A stretch of 64,000 nucleotides of DNA from Phoebastria nigripes. Its lineage: Eukaryota > Chordata > Aves > Procellariiformes > Diomedeidae. Below are positions 1-12,616 of the stretch, piece by piece. The position numbers and the translations under genes are program-made. The first letter of the stretch is position 1, and each line of letters starts with the position of its first letter. The DNA is taken from the NCBI GenBank assembly GCA_035582835.1, contig JAYKAV010002661.1, forward strand, positions 616,041 through 680,040. Direction: 5' to 3'. The notes below the pieces were generated by a model. It was not told the DNA's origin. It saw nothing but the letters and a program-made list of their open reading frames with translations, and made no database searches.

Positions 1-385
1 TGTAGATGCACTTGAGCTGGGCTATCGCTTTTGCCCCCAACAGTGGCGTGCCACCCCTAGGCTCGTCTCTCGTGAGCCTGGTTTTATCCCCTTCCCCCTG
101 CGAACCTAGTTTAAAGCCCTCTCGATGAGCCCCGCCAGCTCATGAGCGAGAATCCTTTTCCCCCTGTGAGACAGCTGACGTCCATCTGTCGCCAGCAGGC
201 CCGGTGCCGTGTAAACCTCCCCGTGATCAAAAAAGCCAAAATTCTGCTGACGGCACCAGCTCCTGAGCCACGTGTTGATCAGGCATGTTTTCCTGTCCCT
301 GTCAGTATTCTTCCCTGCCAGTGAAGGGATTGAGGAAAACACTACCTGTGCTCCTGATCCTTCAACCAATCGCCCCAGTGCCCTG
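1..385 (-). mobile_element. CR1 LINE fragment: end of ORF1 and start of ORF2
   Basis: Read on the minus strand, this segment holds the C-terminal part of CR1 ORF1, a stop at 103-105, a short linker and the first codons of ORF2, which run off the window edge. The last codons before the edge read AQLKCIY; I recognise this as the lead-in to the CR1 endonuclease (the usual continuation is TNARSMGNKQEEL, which lies outside the window). CR1 elements are non-LTR retrotransposons that copy themselves by target-primed reverse transcription and are usually 5'-truncated. Homology seems to begin near 385, inside ORF1, which fits 5' truncation. The 3' end and any target-site duplication lie outside the window. 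Assignment rests on recalled family sequence, not on a search. Confidence 0.85.
106..384 (-). pseudogene. CR1 ORF1 C-terminal esterase-like domain, truncated copy
   Basis: About 93 codons are open without a frameshift from RALGRLVEGSG to the terminal GLIERALN. The CR1 ORF1 product is known to carry an SGNH/GDSL-type esterase domain, and this stretch looks like its last third: a beta strand (QVVFSSIPSLAG), a helix (INTWLRSWCRQQNFGFFD), the VYTAPGLLATDG segment and the final helix. SGNH enzymes end with an Asp-x-x-His pair. Here the equivalent site reads DGRQ, so the expected His is Gln (codon at 175-177). The N-terminal GDSL serine block is missing through truncation. An upstream Met-containing extension (385-435) does not look like CR1 and is probably flanking DNA read in frame. 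It is not expected to make a working protein. Confidence 0.7.
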
Positions 386-1224
386 ATATAGCACCTGTTA
401 TAGCACATTGTCTCTTCTAAAGAAGTTATTTTCAAAAAATAAATGGATGTAGGGCAAATCCGAGGTGATTGTACAAAATTCTACCCCATCTCCTCATTGG
501 GCCTTTTCCCAGTATGGAAGCATTTCCCATTTTTCCCTTTTTGACCAACTAAACCAAAAAGCTAGGGCAAGTCACCTTACAAAGCCCGTTCTTACAAGGT
601 TTTTAGGCTACAGTCATTTGGATACATTTCAGATAAGCAGCCAAACGTGTGCATGCTTATCCAAACCAAACCTCTTATGATGTTCACTCCCTACTATTAA
701 TTCTGTATCCTATTAGGAGGATTTCTGGTGACTTTTCGGAATGCTGGTGCTGTATTTTTGTTGNGTGTGGGTGACCTGCTCTGGACGACCTAGGGGTTAA
801 AAGGTTAATTGAGGATTCCAAACATGTAATTCATCTCAACCTTTATCTCCCCTAACTTGCTAGGGCTTAATTACACCGTTGATAGTAGATCTTGATTTGT
901 ATAAAATGACTTACAGAATAAGAAAACCCTTCTCAAGGTTTGGAGGACAGTTCCTCCTCTGGAGCCAAGAAGCTGTTTGGTGGAAAAAAGCATTTCTGTA
1001 GGGCCTGTTTGAATTTGAGGGATACCAAAGGTTGCATCTGTTATTTAAAGTGGTATGATACACAGATAACATAAATCACGGTATTTCCATTGACTCCATC
1101 TGTAGGAAAAAGAAAAGAAAGAAACTATGAGTCCCTCTGCCTGGGTACAGATTAATGTATATACATAACTGGTACCCAGAGCACGAGACAGGGTTGAAAT
1201 GCATACATCCTTACAACACAGCTG

Positions 1225-1300
1225 GAAGACAGCGTAATACCATTCTCCCCATGTTTCGGATGAGAAGCTGAGATGCAGAGTAAGCCCAGGCAGGGCAGGG
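1225..1300 (-). repeat. Possible MIR SINE fragment
   Basis: The order of words matches the reverse of MIR: a CCCCAT block, then GGATGAGAAGCTGAGATGCAG, followed by a stretch similar to the AAGTAACTTGCCCAAGG part. The match is broken and short; chance similarity is possible. Confidence 0.35.
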
Positions 1301-1844
1301 AACAGAGGCCCCAGGTGGTCTATGTTTATCTGCAATATATTTCCCACCCTTTCTTGATGCACTACATTGCCAAGGCCAGCAAGTGGCTCCGTGAGACGGG
1401 CAACTCCTCTCCGGACTAGTTTTGTCTGGTCTCCGAGTTCCCGAAACCTTGAGGAGGGCAAAGCAGTTGGACTTTCAATGGGAAATCATACCACATGCCT
1501 GTGCGAGAGAACAACCTGCAACTCACACACTCCAGGAGCAGTTTCTCTTTAGAAGNGCACTTGGCATGAGATGGTCAGAGCCAGCTTCTTGCACTCCAAA
1601 AAGAATCCCCCCAAAAATACACAGTGTGGGCTGTTTTCTGCTTAGTGCAATGGCACAACCATTGCTACTCTGTGAATACAACAGAGCACTAGTTACTTCA
1701 AATGCCTGCAGAGAGAAGGAGCTCCTCTCCCTTCCCCATGCTCCTGCCTTTTGTCACTCTTGCTTTAGTGTGTGCAGCAGTGAGGGACTGGTGGTAACGT
1801 ATCCTAGGTTTGATATGTTCATCTCCTCTCCTCCTCCCACCTCA

Positions 1845-1898
1845 TATTCCCTTGGGCAAGTTGCTCGAATCTAAACTCTCACACGCTGAGATTTGTCT
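1845..1898 (+). repeat. Possible MIR SINE core fragment
   Basis: CTTGGGCAAGTTGCT followed by CTAAACTCTC and a CTGAG-like end resembles the MIR core (CTTGGGCAAGT, ACTTAACCTCTC, CCTCAG). It is only about 50 bases long. Confidence 0.35.
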
Positions 1899-2879
1899 AG
1901 CACCCAAGTGAAGTCAGGTCAGCCTGCCACAGCAAAACAGCTGATGCTGAAGAAAGGAGAGTGGGTGGTTAAGAGCTATGTGTGATCAGCCCTGTCTAAA
2001 AGGCATTTCCTTCTTTTACTCTTCAAAACACTGGTGGGGAGATAAAGAGGGCCACGCTTTAAGTGGTGAGTATTTTCAAGACGTTTGTTCTGTAATGCTC
2101 CAGGGTGAATAACCATAGTGCAACACCCAGGGCTGGATGCTGACCGTGGTCAGGAAATGGCTGTGAGGATTGGAAGCCACCCCTCGCCCCTGTTGTGGCT
2201 TCCACGAGGTAAAGTTCTGCTCAACGCTTGAAGGGCAGGAGCTTGGAAAGTCATAATGAGCCTAATGCATATTGCTACCTTCCTCGAGGTGGAGGGTTAT
2301 TTTGTTTGTTTAATCAACTGTGAGACATCGAAAAAATTAACATTTCAAAAGTGTGTATTGGCATGCACAGTTACATCCATAACTCGTGAGGGCTTTTAAG
2401 GTGTTCAAGAGGATCCAACAGTGCTGAAGTCATGGGAGAAATCCCTAATCACTCTGACTTTATCCTCTTACACTTGGACCCAATCTGCTCAGTGTTAAAG
2501 CACCCAAGACGTGCTAACAGAAGAGAGAGCCCAAGGTCACTGCGCCNTGCAGTCTGGTCTTTATCATTCTCTGATTGACTTTTGAGAAGATGAAACCTCC
2601 AAGGGTAACAGAAATCAGCAAAACTTGCACGAGTAACACCAGCTTCCAGAATTTCGTTAAAATTTCAGTAAGTTGGCTGCCTTCATGAACAAAATTTTGC
2701 CCAGGTACCTATGCNAGAGGAGCCCAGTGGATCAACCCCAGGTACAGCATTTGGGCCCTAGGTGTGCTGAAATGTACTGGCTTAGCAGTGCTGAGAGACT
2801 CTAATCTCCGTCATATGGCACAAACCTAATGCATCAGTTCCTCTGAGTTATTTTTGGAAGGGAAATGCCCATATAAAAA

Positions 2880-3180
2880 AAACTGTACTAGATGAAAGCT
2901 AATTTAATCAAGTGCATTTATATAATTACTTTCATATGAACAACAATTGCTGAGATGATTTATAGAGACAGGGAGAAAATGAATACTGTAAGATGANATA
3001 ACACCAACGCTCAGAAATTTGCAGTCAAGGGGGAAATATGCCAGATGTTCTGTAGTACTTAAAGCTAATGGGATGCCACATTAATCACCCTTTAAGGCAT
3101 CCTTCCATGCTTACGTATTGGAAATTGTTATCTTCCTTTTAAATTGCACATTCCTAATTTCATCACATTGGGTCTCAACT
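2880..3180. promoter_or_regulatory. AT-rich block, candidate conserved noncoding element
   Basis: No open frame. The block is dense in homeodomain-type cores (AATTTAATC, TATAATTAC, TTAATCACC, TTTAAATTG) separated by non-repetitive sequence, the texture often seen in vertebrate noncoding elements under constraint. This is a texture-based guess only. N's lie at 2997 and, just outside, 3181. Confidence 0.2.
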
Positions 3181-3184
3181 NAAG

Positions 3185-6100
3185 GTCATCGCATCGGCAT
3201 TGTACCTTTGAGCGTGTCAATAGTCCATGACCAGACAGATTTTTACGCACTATGTGTCCAGGGGGTTTCCTTGGAGGTTTATTGCTAACTCCTGCTGGAG
3301 TTACAGCTCATATTGTGCCTTCTAAATTGGCACAGTCCAAAGATCTGCTAGGTATAGAAATTAGCTGCTAAGAATTGTGTGTTTAATTACACCCATTAAA
3401 CACTCGAATTACCTGAAACTGTTATAGCTGGTCCCAGGGAAACACTGAAGTGGTCCAACTAGGAGCTCACAATATCTCCATAATTGCTCTTTGTACCAAA
3501 ATAAATAGATTAACTTGCCATACTGACCCAGAAAAGAGAAACAAACTGGGAATGACAACAGTAATCTTAGTCCTACCTACTCTGTACCTTGCCCTATAAT
3601 ATACTGCCAGTCCTGCCAAAACAAGGAACAAAGACTGAACCAGAGTCAGCAGACAAAGTGTTTGGATCACCGGTTTGGAGACACCAAAGAATCAAACATG
3701 CTAAGTGACAGCCAACCCTATTATCCCTTATCTTTTGAGAAGCAGCAGTACTGCAAGATGTTAATCAGGGGTTGTCAGTCCTCAAAAACCACTCCCACTC
3801 CTGCAATGCTTGGGCTTGAATTAACTATTAGGTTAAGTTGTCTGAAAGTCCACCAATTGATTTTTAGGACAATTCCCTGAATTTTTTTTTTTCCCCTTTG
3901 TCTTACAAGCAGTGGTCAAGCCAAAACTTTCAGGGAAAATGAAAAGAAGGGTTAAGATCCAAATGCCAAAGGTGGCAAAGACAGCCAGCCAGAGAAGGGG
4001 ACTGTATGTGGGAGGCTATTAAGATTGGAAAGGAGGCAGATGAGATCTATCTGGCTGAGAATAATCCAGAAAAGTCCTGAGGACTGCTGAAGAATTTAAC
4101 TCCGCAGACCAAGCTGGCAAAAACATGGTTATAAATCTAATGCTTGCTAAGCTGTATCTATTGAAGTGATGCCATGGTGTGCGCAGTGATTGAATTTTAG
4201 CACATTAGTATTACAGTATAAGTTCTCTCCCACATTGACCAATTATTTTTACAAGTGTTAGAAGCTTAGAAAACTTTCTGGAAGGGGAAGAAGCTGTCCT
4301 AAGGAGATTTTAAAGCTCAAAAGCATTTCCTAGGTCTTCCCATTACCATTTGAAGCACCACTATGCATCCTGACAGCAATTAGATCAGACCCAGCAGAAA
4401 AAGCAATTGGAGAACTAAATTGAAATCTTCACATAGCTGTATCCAGTGCACAGAGTGCATGAGGCAGAGTAGCCTGTACCAGCTAACACAGTCAAAAAAG
4501 AGAGATAAGAGGATGCTCTTGCCAGCTATTTTATGTGAGGGATTTTGAGAGCCTGATTGTTGTCATGAATGAGGGCACAGTATCCCCCAGAACGATTGCG
4601 CTAGTCACGACACTGATCCACTTGTATGGAAACATCATCTGGCAAGGATGTTAGCGAGCATCCTCTGACACTTCCGCTGCTTGCCAGAAATAGTTGTTTG
4701 TCAATCGAGGAGAAAAAAAGGAATTAAGTGTGTGATGGGGAGTGGAACAAAGTGGTACCAGGAGCCCAGGAGTGCAGGAAGATGTTAAAGCAAAGGAGGA
4801 ACATCTGTGCCGAGATCTGGCCCCTGCTGAAGTTGGCGGCAAAGTGCTTAATTGGCTCTTACAGGGCCAGAATTTCAGCCCTGATGAGGGAGGGTTTTCA
4901 GGAGTGGGATGAAAAGCACATCTGTGTGGAAAAAGTGGCTGGACTGTCTGAAGCTCTCGGATAGTTTTAGCTGAGGATCTTTTATCCTGCATATGTTTGT
5001 AGAAATAGACTGAACATGACCAAAGACTTTTGCAATTGCAGAGCAATTTGAAGTGCTCTGTCTGGGTGTGGAGATCTATGGAAAGAATAGGTACAGCCAT
5101 TAAAACTCGACAGGATGGACGTGTCTCTTAATGGCACATAAATGTAAACTGTGGGTAACTCCTGCAAGGGGTCGTCGTCTTCTTTCCCTGGACTCTGCTA
5201 CCTGAGGAGATCCAAGAACAATAATTAATGAAGGGCAAACCTCCTCACAAAGGGTGGTGACACAGGCATGAGGATGCCTCAGAAGGCTCTTAACTGAAAC
5301 AGCAAGTGAGGGTTTGCCTGCACTAAATACTGATAAAATAGCAATAGGCAGATGAAAGGCAGTCTTTTTAAGCTGCTGTAGGAGCAACAGTAATATCAGA
5401 GGAGCAGAAGAGGAGATGTGTAAATGAGAGCAGAATTTGGTGCAAAAGCCTGAAAACACCTCAGTCAAATAGCATCTACTCTAGAGATTATAAGACATGT
5501 TGTGCTTGAAGCATGCGTTAGCTCTGGTCTTCTGGCAAAACATTAGTAGAAGGACTAACGCTGTCAGTCCATCACACATGCTGGAGGCAGGAAACTTCCA
5601 TGGGTGTGCACCCAACAGTTGTATTTCTTTCCCAAAATAAAGGTTAAGTGGGATGTAGAAACTAAGTGAGAGAGACTGCCTCTCAGAAACACAAGAAGCC
5701 GCCAGTCAGAGGACAGGGGTCACCTTGTTTCTGTGCAAAGCAGTTCACGACACCTGCTCCCAGGTGCTGGGGCAGTCAGCTCTGGCTCACCCCAGGCAAA
5801 AACCTGCCGTGTGCGTTCCCTGTGCATGGCCAGCCCATGCCCCATGGTTTGCTTCCTAGCTTTAGCAATGGGTTCTTTTTCTTCCTGACTTTCAAGGGGT
5901 CCGACTTGTCTTTCCAGGCAACTTCTGCTGTTCTGGCTAGCGCTTCCCAAATCCATTTTCCCCTTCAAAGCCACTCTGGGGCAGCAGGGCCAGCAGGAGA
6001 GCCCTCTGTGTGGCAGGGTGGCATGCTGCTGCAGCCAGACAGCCTGGGGCTGTAGCGCCCAGGACAGCCCACACCCACCGCATCCCGCCTGGGAGCTGTG

Positions 6101-6720
6101 GATGGCAGCTGGGGAATCACCCCTTTTCCGCAGTGCCTCCAAACGCCATGAGATTGGGAGAAGGAACGTTTTAAAGGAAGCAGCTGGGGGACCTTGCGGA
6201 CAGTATCGTCTTTAAGATGGCACAACAGTTGCTCGCGGGAACAGGCAAAAGATCTCTGTTTGAGACTTTTAAAATAATACTGGAGGAAGTCCTAGAAAAC
6301 ACAGTGCTGGGAATATTTCTGTTTTGAAGCTGTGGGTTAATTAATTGCTTAGAGAATTTTGAAAACCTCACTTATTATTTGTCATAACAAACTTCCCTTC
6401 TGCCTTGGAAATAGACTTTCCTTTTGGTTACAGCAGTATAAAACAGAAATGAAATTAAAACATTATTTCAGCACAAAAGGTAAATCAGACCTTCAAACAT
6501 CGATAGCCTGCTATGCTTCTCCTGGATTAGTCAGTGATTACTCAGGTCTTGGACTAAATTTTGTTATCAGTTTCAGAAATTTACCTCCTATGTACTTCAG
6601 CTCCCATGTACAGGAAAAGTAGAGCAGAATTTGGCTGGTTTAATTCTAGAAAGGCTAACTTTTCATTACCCTGACAGTACAAAGGTCAATGAAGCTGGTC
6701 ATTAATTATACTTCCATGTA
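3185..6720. other. Noncoding stretch, no gene seen
   Basis: Overlapping open frames of 120-150 codons on both strands at 4651-6142 have no recognisable domain and conflict with each other. The part around 5700-6130 is somewhat GC-richer than its surroundings but has few CpGs. I see no repeat family here. Confidence 0.6.
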
Positions 6721-6799
6721 ATTTAGGTGGGCATGGCCTAAGTGGTAATCCATCTCAGAGTCTATGCTTTCTAGACGGCAAATAGGTCAGGCTCAAGAA

Positions 6800-9700
6800 A
6801 TTTCCATTAGTCAGAGACCAACGAAAGAACACATTTGAGAAAGCTAGGAATAACTGCAAAAGATGAAATTGCACTAGTGATTTAAGCCAATAGTCAAATA
6901 TATGTGATCTCTATAAAAATATCACCATATAATACAATGGATATGAAATGAATTAAAACTCCAACCTACAAGCTTTGATTATATCTACAGAACTCTTTTG
7001 AAAGAAGAGCTGAATTAAGTTTATAGGAATGAGCAACCAGCTATAAAATACCTAATTTTTTCCATTTTAAATTCTTACCACNTTGTGTATTTTATTTCTG
7101 CACTCTTCAGGACTTAACTTATATTCCTGCAGTTAAAAGGGCAAAAACCTTTAAAGAGGTTATTTTGAATTCCACTGACCACTGATTGCACACCATATTT
7201 GTAAAACTAGAGGGTGTATAAATCTACCTTTCAGTACCCGAGTCTTTTCAGATGCTGTAAAAATCTTACTGTGTCTATGAAATTTATCCCAGAGGAAGTG
7301 GTGTAAAGCCTGATGTGATAAAATTCATCTATCTCAATATGTGCATTCATTAGTCTGTGCAGAAACACCCCTCATCAGTCACTAGCAAGGACACGTTTAC
7401 TGGCTGTCTTAAACATCAGCTTGGACTGGTTAGCAATTTTTACAAGCAAGAGCACTGCATATAAAAGCGTGAAGGCAAATGAATGGTGGGTAGCTTCACT
7501 GAACATCTAATTGACTGATCAACCCAGATGAATGAAGAGCTGAGAAGAAACAGGGAGAGTGTGAGTCCAGGAAGAAAACAATTATGGGATGACTTAGGCT
7601 GGGCTGATTGCGTGCAAGAGCTCTGCTGCTCGAGAGAGATGGCTGAAATAGGAAGGTGCACAGCCAAGTTTGACTTCTTTTTCAGCTTTGCTCATTTTTC
7701 AGCTTTAGAGGTTCGACTCTATATTTCAAACTAAACTTGGGAAAATAAGAACAGGCTGAAGCCCAGTACACAGAATCAAATCTTCCTTTGAAAAGCCCAG
7801 ATGTGCTCTTATGCTTGTGGACTCCAGCCTCACACAGCAGCAGAAACGCTGCCGCAATAGGCAGAGCGGTCGTGCCTGAGATATTCCACCCACAACGTAC
7901 AACGCTGACGTGTCAACATGTTTCTGTTATCCAAAATTCTTCTGGAAGGACTTCCCTCCCACCATTAGGGCCTCCAGGATGTCAGGAGAAACCTCTGCGC
8001 TGAATGCCAAGAGCCAAGTGTTTTGCATTCACTCTGCTGCCCTTCATGTCCTGCAGTATTAGGGGTTTCAGCTACTTTGCTGCTACAGCTAGAGTGTTAC
8101 AAGCAAAGTTTGCGTCCACATGGCCTTAAACATACAGGGTGGTTTATCCTACCTGTGAGTCAAGGATTCTTGCTGCCACTTCATAGGTGGACAGCAGACA
8201 CAGGCAGATCACATGAGCCACCAAAGACGTACAAGAAAGGGCTGTGGCACTACGGGAGCAAGGACAGCCTGGTCCAGCGTCTCAGCCTCCGATACCTCAG
8301 GAGGGAGGTATCAGCACAGTAAGTTCAGCTCCGTATCAAGAAAAGAGATGGATACATCATCAGGCTTGGATAAAGCCGTTTTATAAATATGATTTCTTAA
8401 AAACTGGAAGAAAACAAGGATAATGAGATGAATGAACACACTGAGGACTGAAGGAGCTCTCAGCTCAGTCTTGCCCTCTTGGACAGGCCTGCTGTTTCGT
8501 TCACCTAACAGTGAGGCAGAGGCAAGGAAAGACTTGCACCCTGCCCAGTAGCGCACCTTCTCATGCTGATAACAAGTCCACAGAAAAAGGTGGCAGCCTT
8601 GGAAAGGTATTCTTGGAAAGGCACCCTCAGAGAAAGCACTCGTATGACATAGCTTGGGAGGAAAGACGGCTGTTGCTATTTCATTCTGGGAGTAATACAT
8701 AATTCTCTCCTAGGTGGTGTGGGGCATGTATGGATGGGCAATGGGAATGTATTTTTTATACAGCTTTTTCTATGTCCATCTGGATAACAAGGTGGCTGGA
8801 AAAATTCTACCTTGAGAAAACAGGGGGATATGAGCCTGGGACTAAGATAACCTTATGTATTTTTGTCTGAGAATATTTGAATTTTTTGCTCAGCTGAAAC
8901 AGGGACCACACACAGAGTTTTCTGGGGAATGGCAATCCTTTAAGTACTGGCTGTGCTAGTATAATTTGATGAGAGACAAGAGAAATCAGGTATTTCTTAT
9001 CCTGAACACAGACTGGGGTGTGCTTAGGGCCTAAGGGACCAGCAATAAAAACCTTTGGAAATGAGATGAATTATACATTCTGTGGGTTAATTTCTGCTCC
9101 ATTGCATCACAGTCTCTTCCAATTAAAATCTCAGGGAAATTGGCCCCTCTTAAATAAAAATTAGGATTCCATGACATTTGAGCCATAAGCAAGGTCACAG
9201 TAATTGTTACTCCTTTTTCAGCTTCTCTTCATCTACAGAGAAACGTCGAGGCGGCAGAAATCTACTGCAGCTGCTTGTGGCCATTGTTCCAAGGCTTTTT
9301 GGCACTTTCCTGGATGCAGCATTGGCCCTTGGAGGCCCTTTGGGATAGTTTTCAAGCTGTGCTCTGCTAGTTGATCACTGTCTTGAGCCAACTCTATGAA
9401 CCTTATTCTAAAATAAAATAGGAATATGCAACACTTGAGAGAAGGAAAGCAAAGGGGCTGGACTGAGAAATCTCTGGTACTCTTCTCGTGGTCTGTGACT
9501 TTCATCTGCTCCCTGGTAAGTCTCAAAATAAACCAAAATATATGGAGGTGGAGAGGGATAATCTAGCTAGTTTGCCTGGTAAAAAAGGTGTGGAGGACAG
9601 TCCCGCTTGCGACCCCATGGAGGAGGATTACCCAAGACATCTCCTCTCAGCTTTCCTCTAAGCGAGGGGAGCGGGACACAGTTTGTCCTCCTTCGTTTCT

Positions 9701-12240
9701 GCTCTTCCCCATTCCATGTCTCCCACCACCACCTGTGGGGCGATCACTCCACATGACATCGCATGAAATAGATCTTCCCAAACATGATCTCTCTTTAGGA
9801 AATTATCTGCAGGCAAGGCATATCTTCATGAAACCTCATATTCACAGATGAAACCTCGTAGTGGCTCTCCGGTCCTGGCAACCCCATTTCCCACTAGTGC
9901 AGCTCCAAAAGGCTGCTCTGGCAGGGAACAGCAATCAGGCTTTTGTGCCAGGCATGGGTATTGGCCTAGCACATCTTCCCAGGTGTCTTTCCACTTCTTT
10001 TAAGGTCCTAACTCCATGGGAGACCGCAAGGACAACTTGCCAATGGAAACAGCTGGTCCTAGACACCATTCCCCCATTTGCCTTGCAAGCGCCTGCAGTG
10101 CAGTGGCTGCGTCTCTTGTTTCTAGCAGCTTAGTTCTTCCTATGCTAAGGTAACTTTTTCTTTTGTAGTTACCCTCCACGCATTTGGTCAAGGACACATT
10201 TGTTGTGAAACTTTAAAAGGTAAGTGGCTCTTTGCTTCAGCATTTTGTTTTTTCTGGGGTTTTTTTGATGTAGTAATCTCCACTAAAGGCACATTTTAAA
10301 ATTCTCTGTATGTCCCCGTGTCATTGCAAATGATTGCTTTTTAGGCTGCAGTTGCTTTCCAAATTGGTGATGCCAGAGCAAGACTCTGACAGAAAAAAAA
10401 CAGTATTTGCAAATAACTTTTTTACAGCAGCTATTATTAAGAAGAAAAAAAAAAGGAAAAAGAAACCAACAGTTGGGAAATACAGCAAGTAGTGTCTAAT
10501 GCACTTCGCCTGTAAAATAGGAAATGACCAGTATTTTAGAGTATCTTTCCACTTACTTACATAGCAATCCATTAGATGAGCAATGCAGTATACTGGTAAA
10601 CGCTGTCTTCACTTGTAGAGCTACCTGGAAGATTTCATTCTGACAAAGGGTTCCAGAGGAAAAAATACGTTTTCAGAAAACACCCTTTGGATGCTTTGCT
10701 GGTCGGAGTGAGAGGAAGCAAAGGAAATGGCTGAAAGTTTGGGGTTCTGACTTTTGCTACAAGAGATTTGTCAGGTGAAACGTTGCTGTTTCTGACTGCA
10801 GTTGGTGCAAACCACATGCAAGATGCATTTGAAATGCCAAATACCAGGCTTCAGAAATGTGAGACAAACCTTTTTTCTCCTGTACAGTGAAGTTTGCAAA
10901 ATCTCTGCTTTCCCCTATCAGCCATACATACCCAAATACCCTTGGCTATTGAAATAATTGCCTGGAGGATATCCAACCCCAGTATGGAAAAAACCATATG
11001 CATATCTCTCATTCTCTCCCTCTCTTTTCTTGTCTAACATAATCTCTTCCCCTATTCCCCAATGAAAGCAATAGAAAGTTTTTCTTGTGTACTTCCCCTG
11101 TGGTCACTTGTGGGTGGGCATAAATTAAGTGATTATTGCTGCTATACTACTCTCTTGAGGGAGTGATTAAACCAGATTTGAAACCCAGGCAAGGTCAAGA
11201 AAAGGAAAATGTAGCACCTGTACCTTAACTGAAAGTGCATGCTGACCTTCCACGCGACATGTCAAACACCACCTGCACTGTACAGAAACAAACTCTTGTT
11301 CCCAAGCACCATTCAGCAAAGGCTCAGGGTGGGATTTTTTATTCCAGTTACTTTTCACTTTATTGTGCAATGCAGTATTTACTCCTGTAGCTTCACAGTC
11401 AGCTGTTTTCCAATTCTGTAATTCAAGGTAAGTCAGTAAATGGTTGTTGGAGAGGAAAATCATCACAATCAAATAAGTGCTCTGTTTCAACACGTATACA
11501 CGGGCAATGGTTTTCAAGAGGAAAATAAATAAAAATGCACAATAAAAGCAGCTTAAACCCACCAAATAATCAAAATTCGGGCAGGCAGATTCAGCTTTCT
11601 GAGTTAAAGTTCTCCTTTACACAGGGCCTAAGCAAGATCCCTGCATCTGAACCATCTCAAATTCCGACAGAGACCATGTGAACATTGGAGTCTGTCATGA
11701 CCTTTCTGGCCCCTGCCAAATTAATAAACCTAGTTTTATTGCCTCTGCATCTCAGTGTAGCTAGAAAGCCAGATCCCCTGCAGCCTCACCAGACTCCCAC
11801 AGGCACTTACACATGCAGCCCCCTGCGCTGGAAATCAGCCCTCTCCCTCTCTGTGCTCCCCACCTTCCTCAACATGGGAAGATGTTAAAGAAACACTTTT
11901 AGTAGCTAAAACACGGTGTTTCATCATTGCAAATTCTGTTCCCAGAGCATTAGTGACTGCTCTTTGACAAGCTACTTAATATCCACAGGCCTTATTCTGC
12001 AGTGCTTGCCATCTTCTACAGGGACTCCTTTTGAGGATGGTGAAAAATACCCAGATCACTACCTCAGTAGTATTTCATACTCATTTTGTACTGTTATAAA
12101 TGGCACTTCAGGGCGCTGAATAAAGGATATTCAGGACCTACTATATGGACACAATGATGTTTTGATCTCGTTCAGGTTCAATTGCTTACATGCAAGATGT
12201 CATGGTATCTACAGTTCTTCCATGACTTAATTTCCTCACA
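6800..12240. other. Noncoding stretch, no gene seen
   Basis: Unique sequence with only short chance open frames (the longest about 132 codons, 11167-11565 on the minus strand, without a domain). One N at 7082. A weak MIR-like scrap near 11935-12000 is listed separately. Confidence 0.6.
11935..12000 (+). repeat. Possible MIR SINE fragment
   Basis: The sequence GTGACTGCTCTTTGACAAGC followed by TACTTAAT and a CACAGGCCTT-like end parallels the MIR core GTGACCTTGGGCAAGTCACTT and AACCTCTCTG. Substitutions are many, so this is a low-grade call. Confidence 0.3.
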
Positions 12241-12245
12241 TGTTC

Positions 12246-12275
12246 AAATAAAAAAAAAAAAAGAAAAAAAAGAAA
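12246..12275 (+). repeat. A-rich tract
   Basis: A run of A's broken by single G's. No retroposed body is recognisable upstream, so it may be a simple-sequence tract and not a SINE or LINE tail. Confidence 0.8.
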
Positions 12276-12604
12276 TGTTATTCAATGCCTAGCTGTATGT
12301 CTCATCAGGACATTATCCAGGGTGGATCTCACCCCTTTTCTAGACTTTCTCTTCTCCTTCCAAAACTATAAGCCTGTTGTACTCTACCAAATTAGTACAC
12401 AATTAGCTGGATAAATATTGCCAGCCTTCTTAATTTCTACCTTTCAAAGAGTTACTTTCGGATAGAGGAGAACATGGGAATTTGCTTTAAACACAACCTA
12501 TGATTTAAAACTGAAAAGGAATGCAAAAGGATCACCTTGTCATCTGGCAGCTCAGATGATTGATTCTTTTCTTGCTCGCAAAGGACGCATTGTTTCTCAG
12601 TGTA

Positions 12605-12616
12605 TGTGTGTGTGTG
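12605..12616 (+). repeat. Short (TG)6 microsatellite
   Basis: Six TG units, with a preceding TGTA that suggests an interrupted, slightly longer tract. Confidence 0.8.

Larger units (their letters stand above)
385..2860. other. Noncoding stretch, no gene seen
   Basis: Unique sequence with frequent stops in all frames. Two weak MIR-like scraps (1225-1300 and 1845-1898) are listed separately. Single N's occur at 764, 1556, 2547 and 2715. The 150-codon open frame at 1422-1874 contains one N and shows no recognisable domain, so I treat it as chance. Confidence 0.6.

Noticed and set aside
6734..6800. tRNA-like A box (TGGCCTAAGTGG, 6734-6745) with a weak B-box-like word near 6790
   Set aside because: The B box is poor and no cloverleaf can be drawn; a chance match or a SINE scrap is more likely than a tRNA gene.
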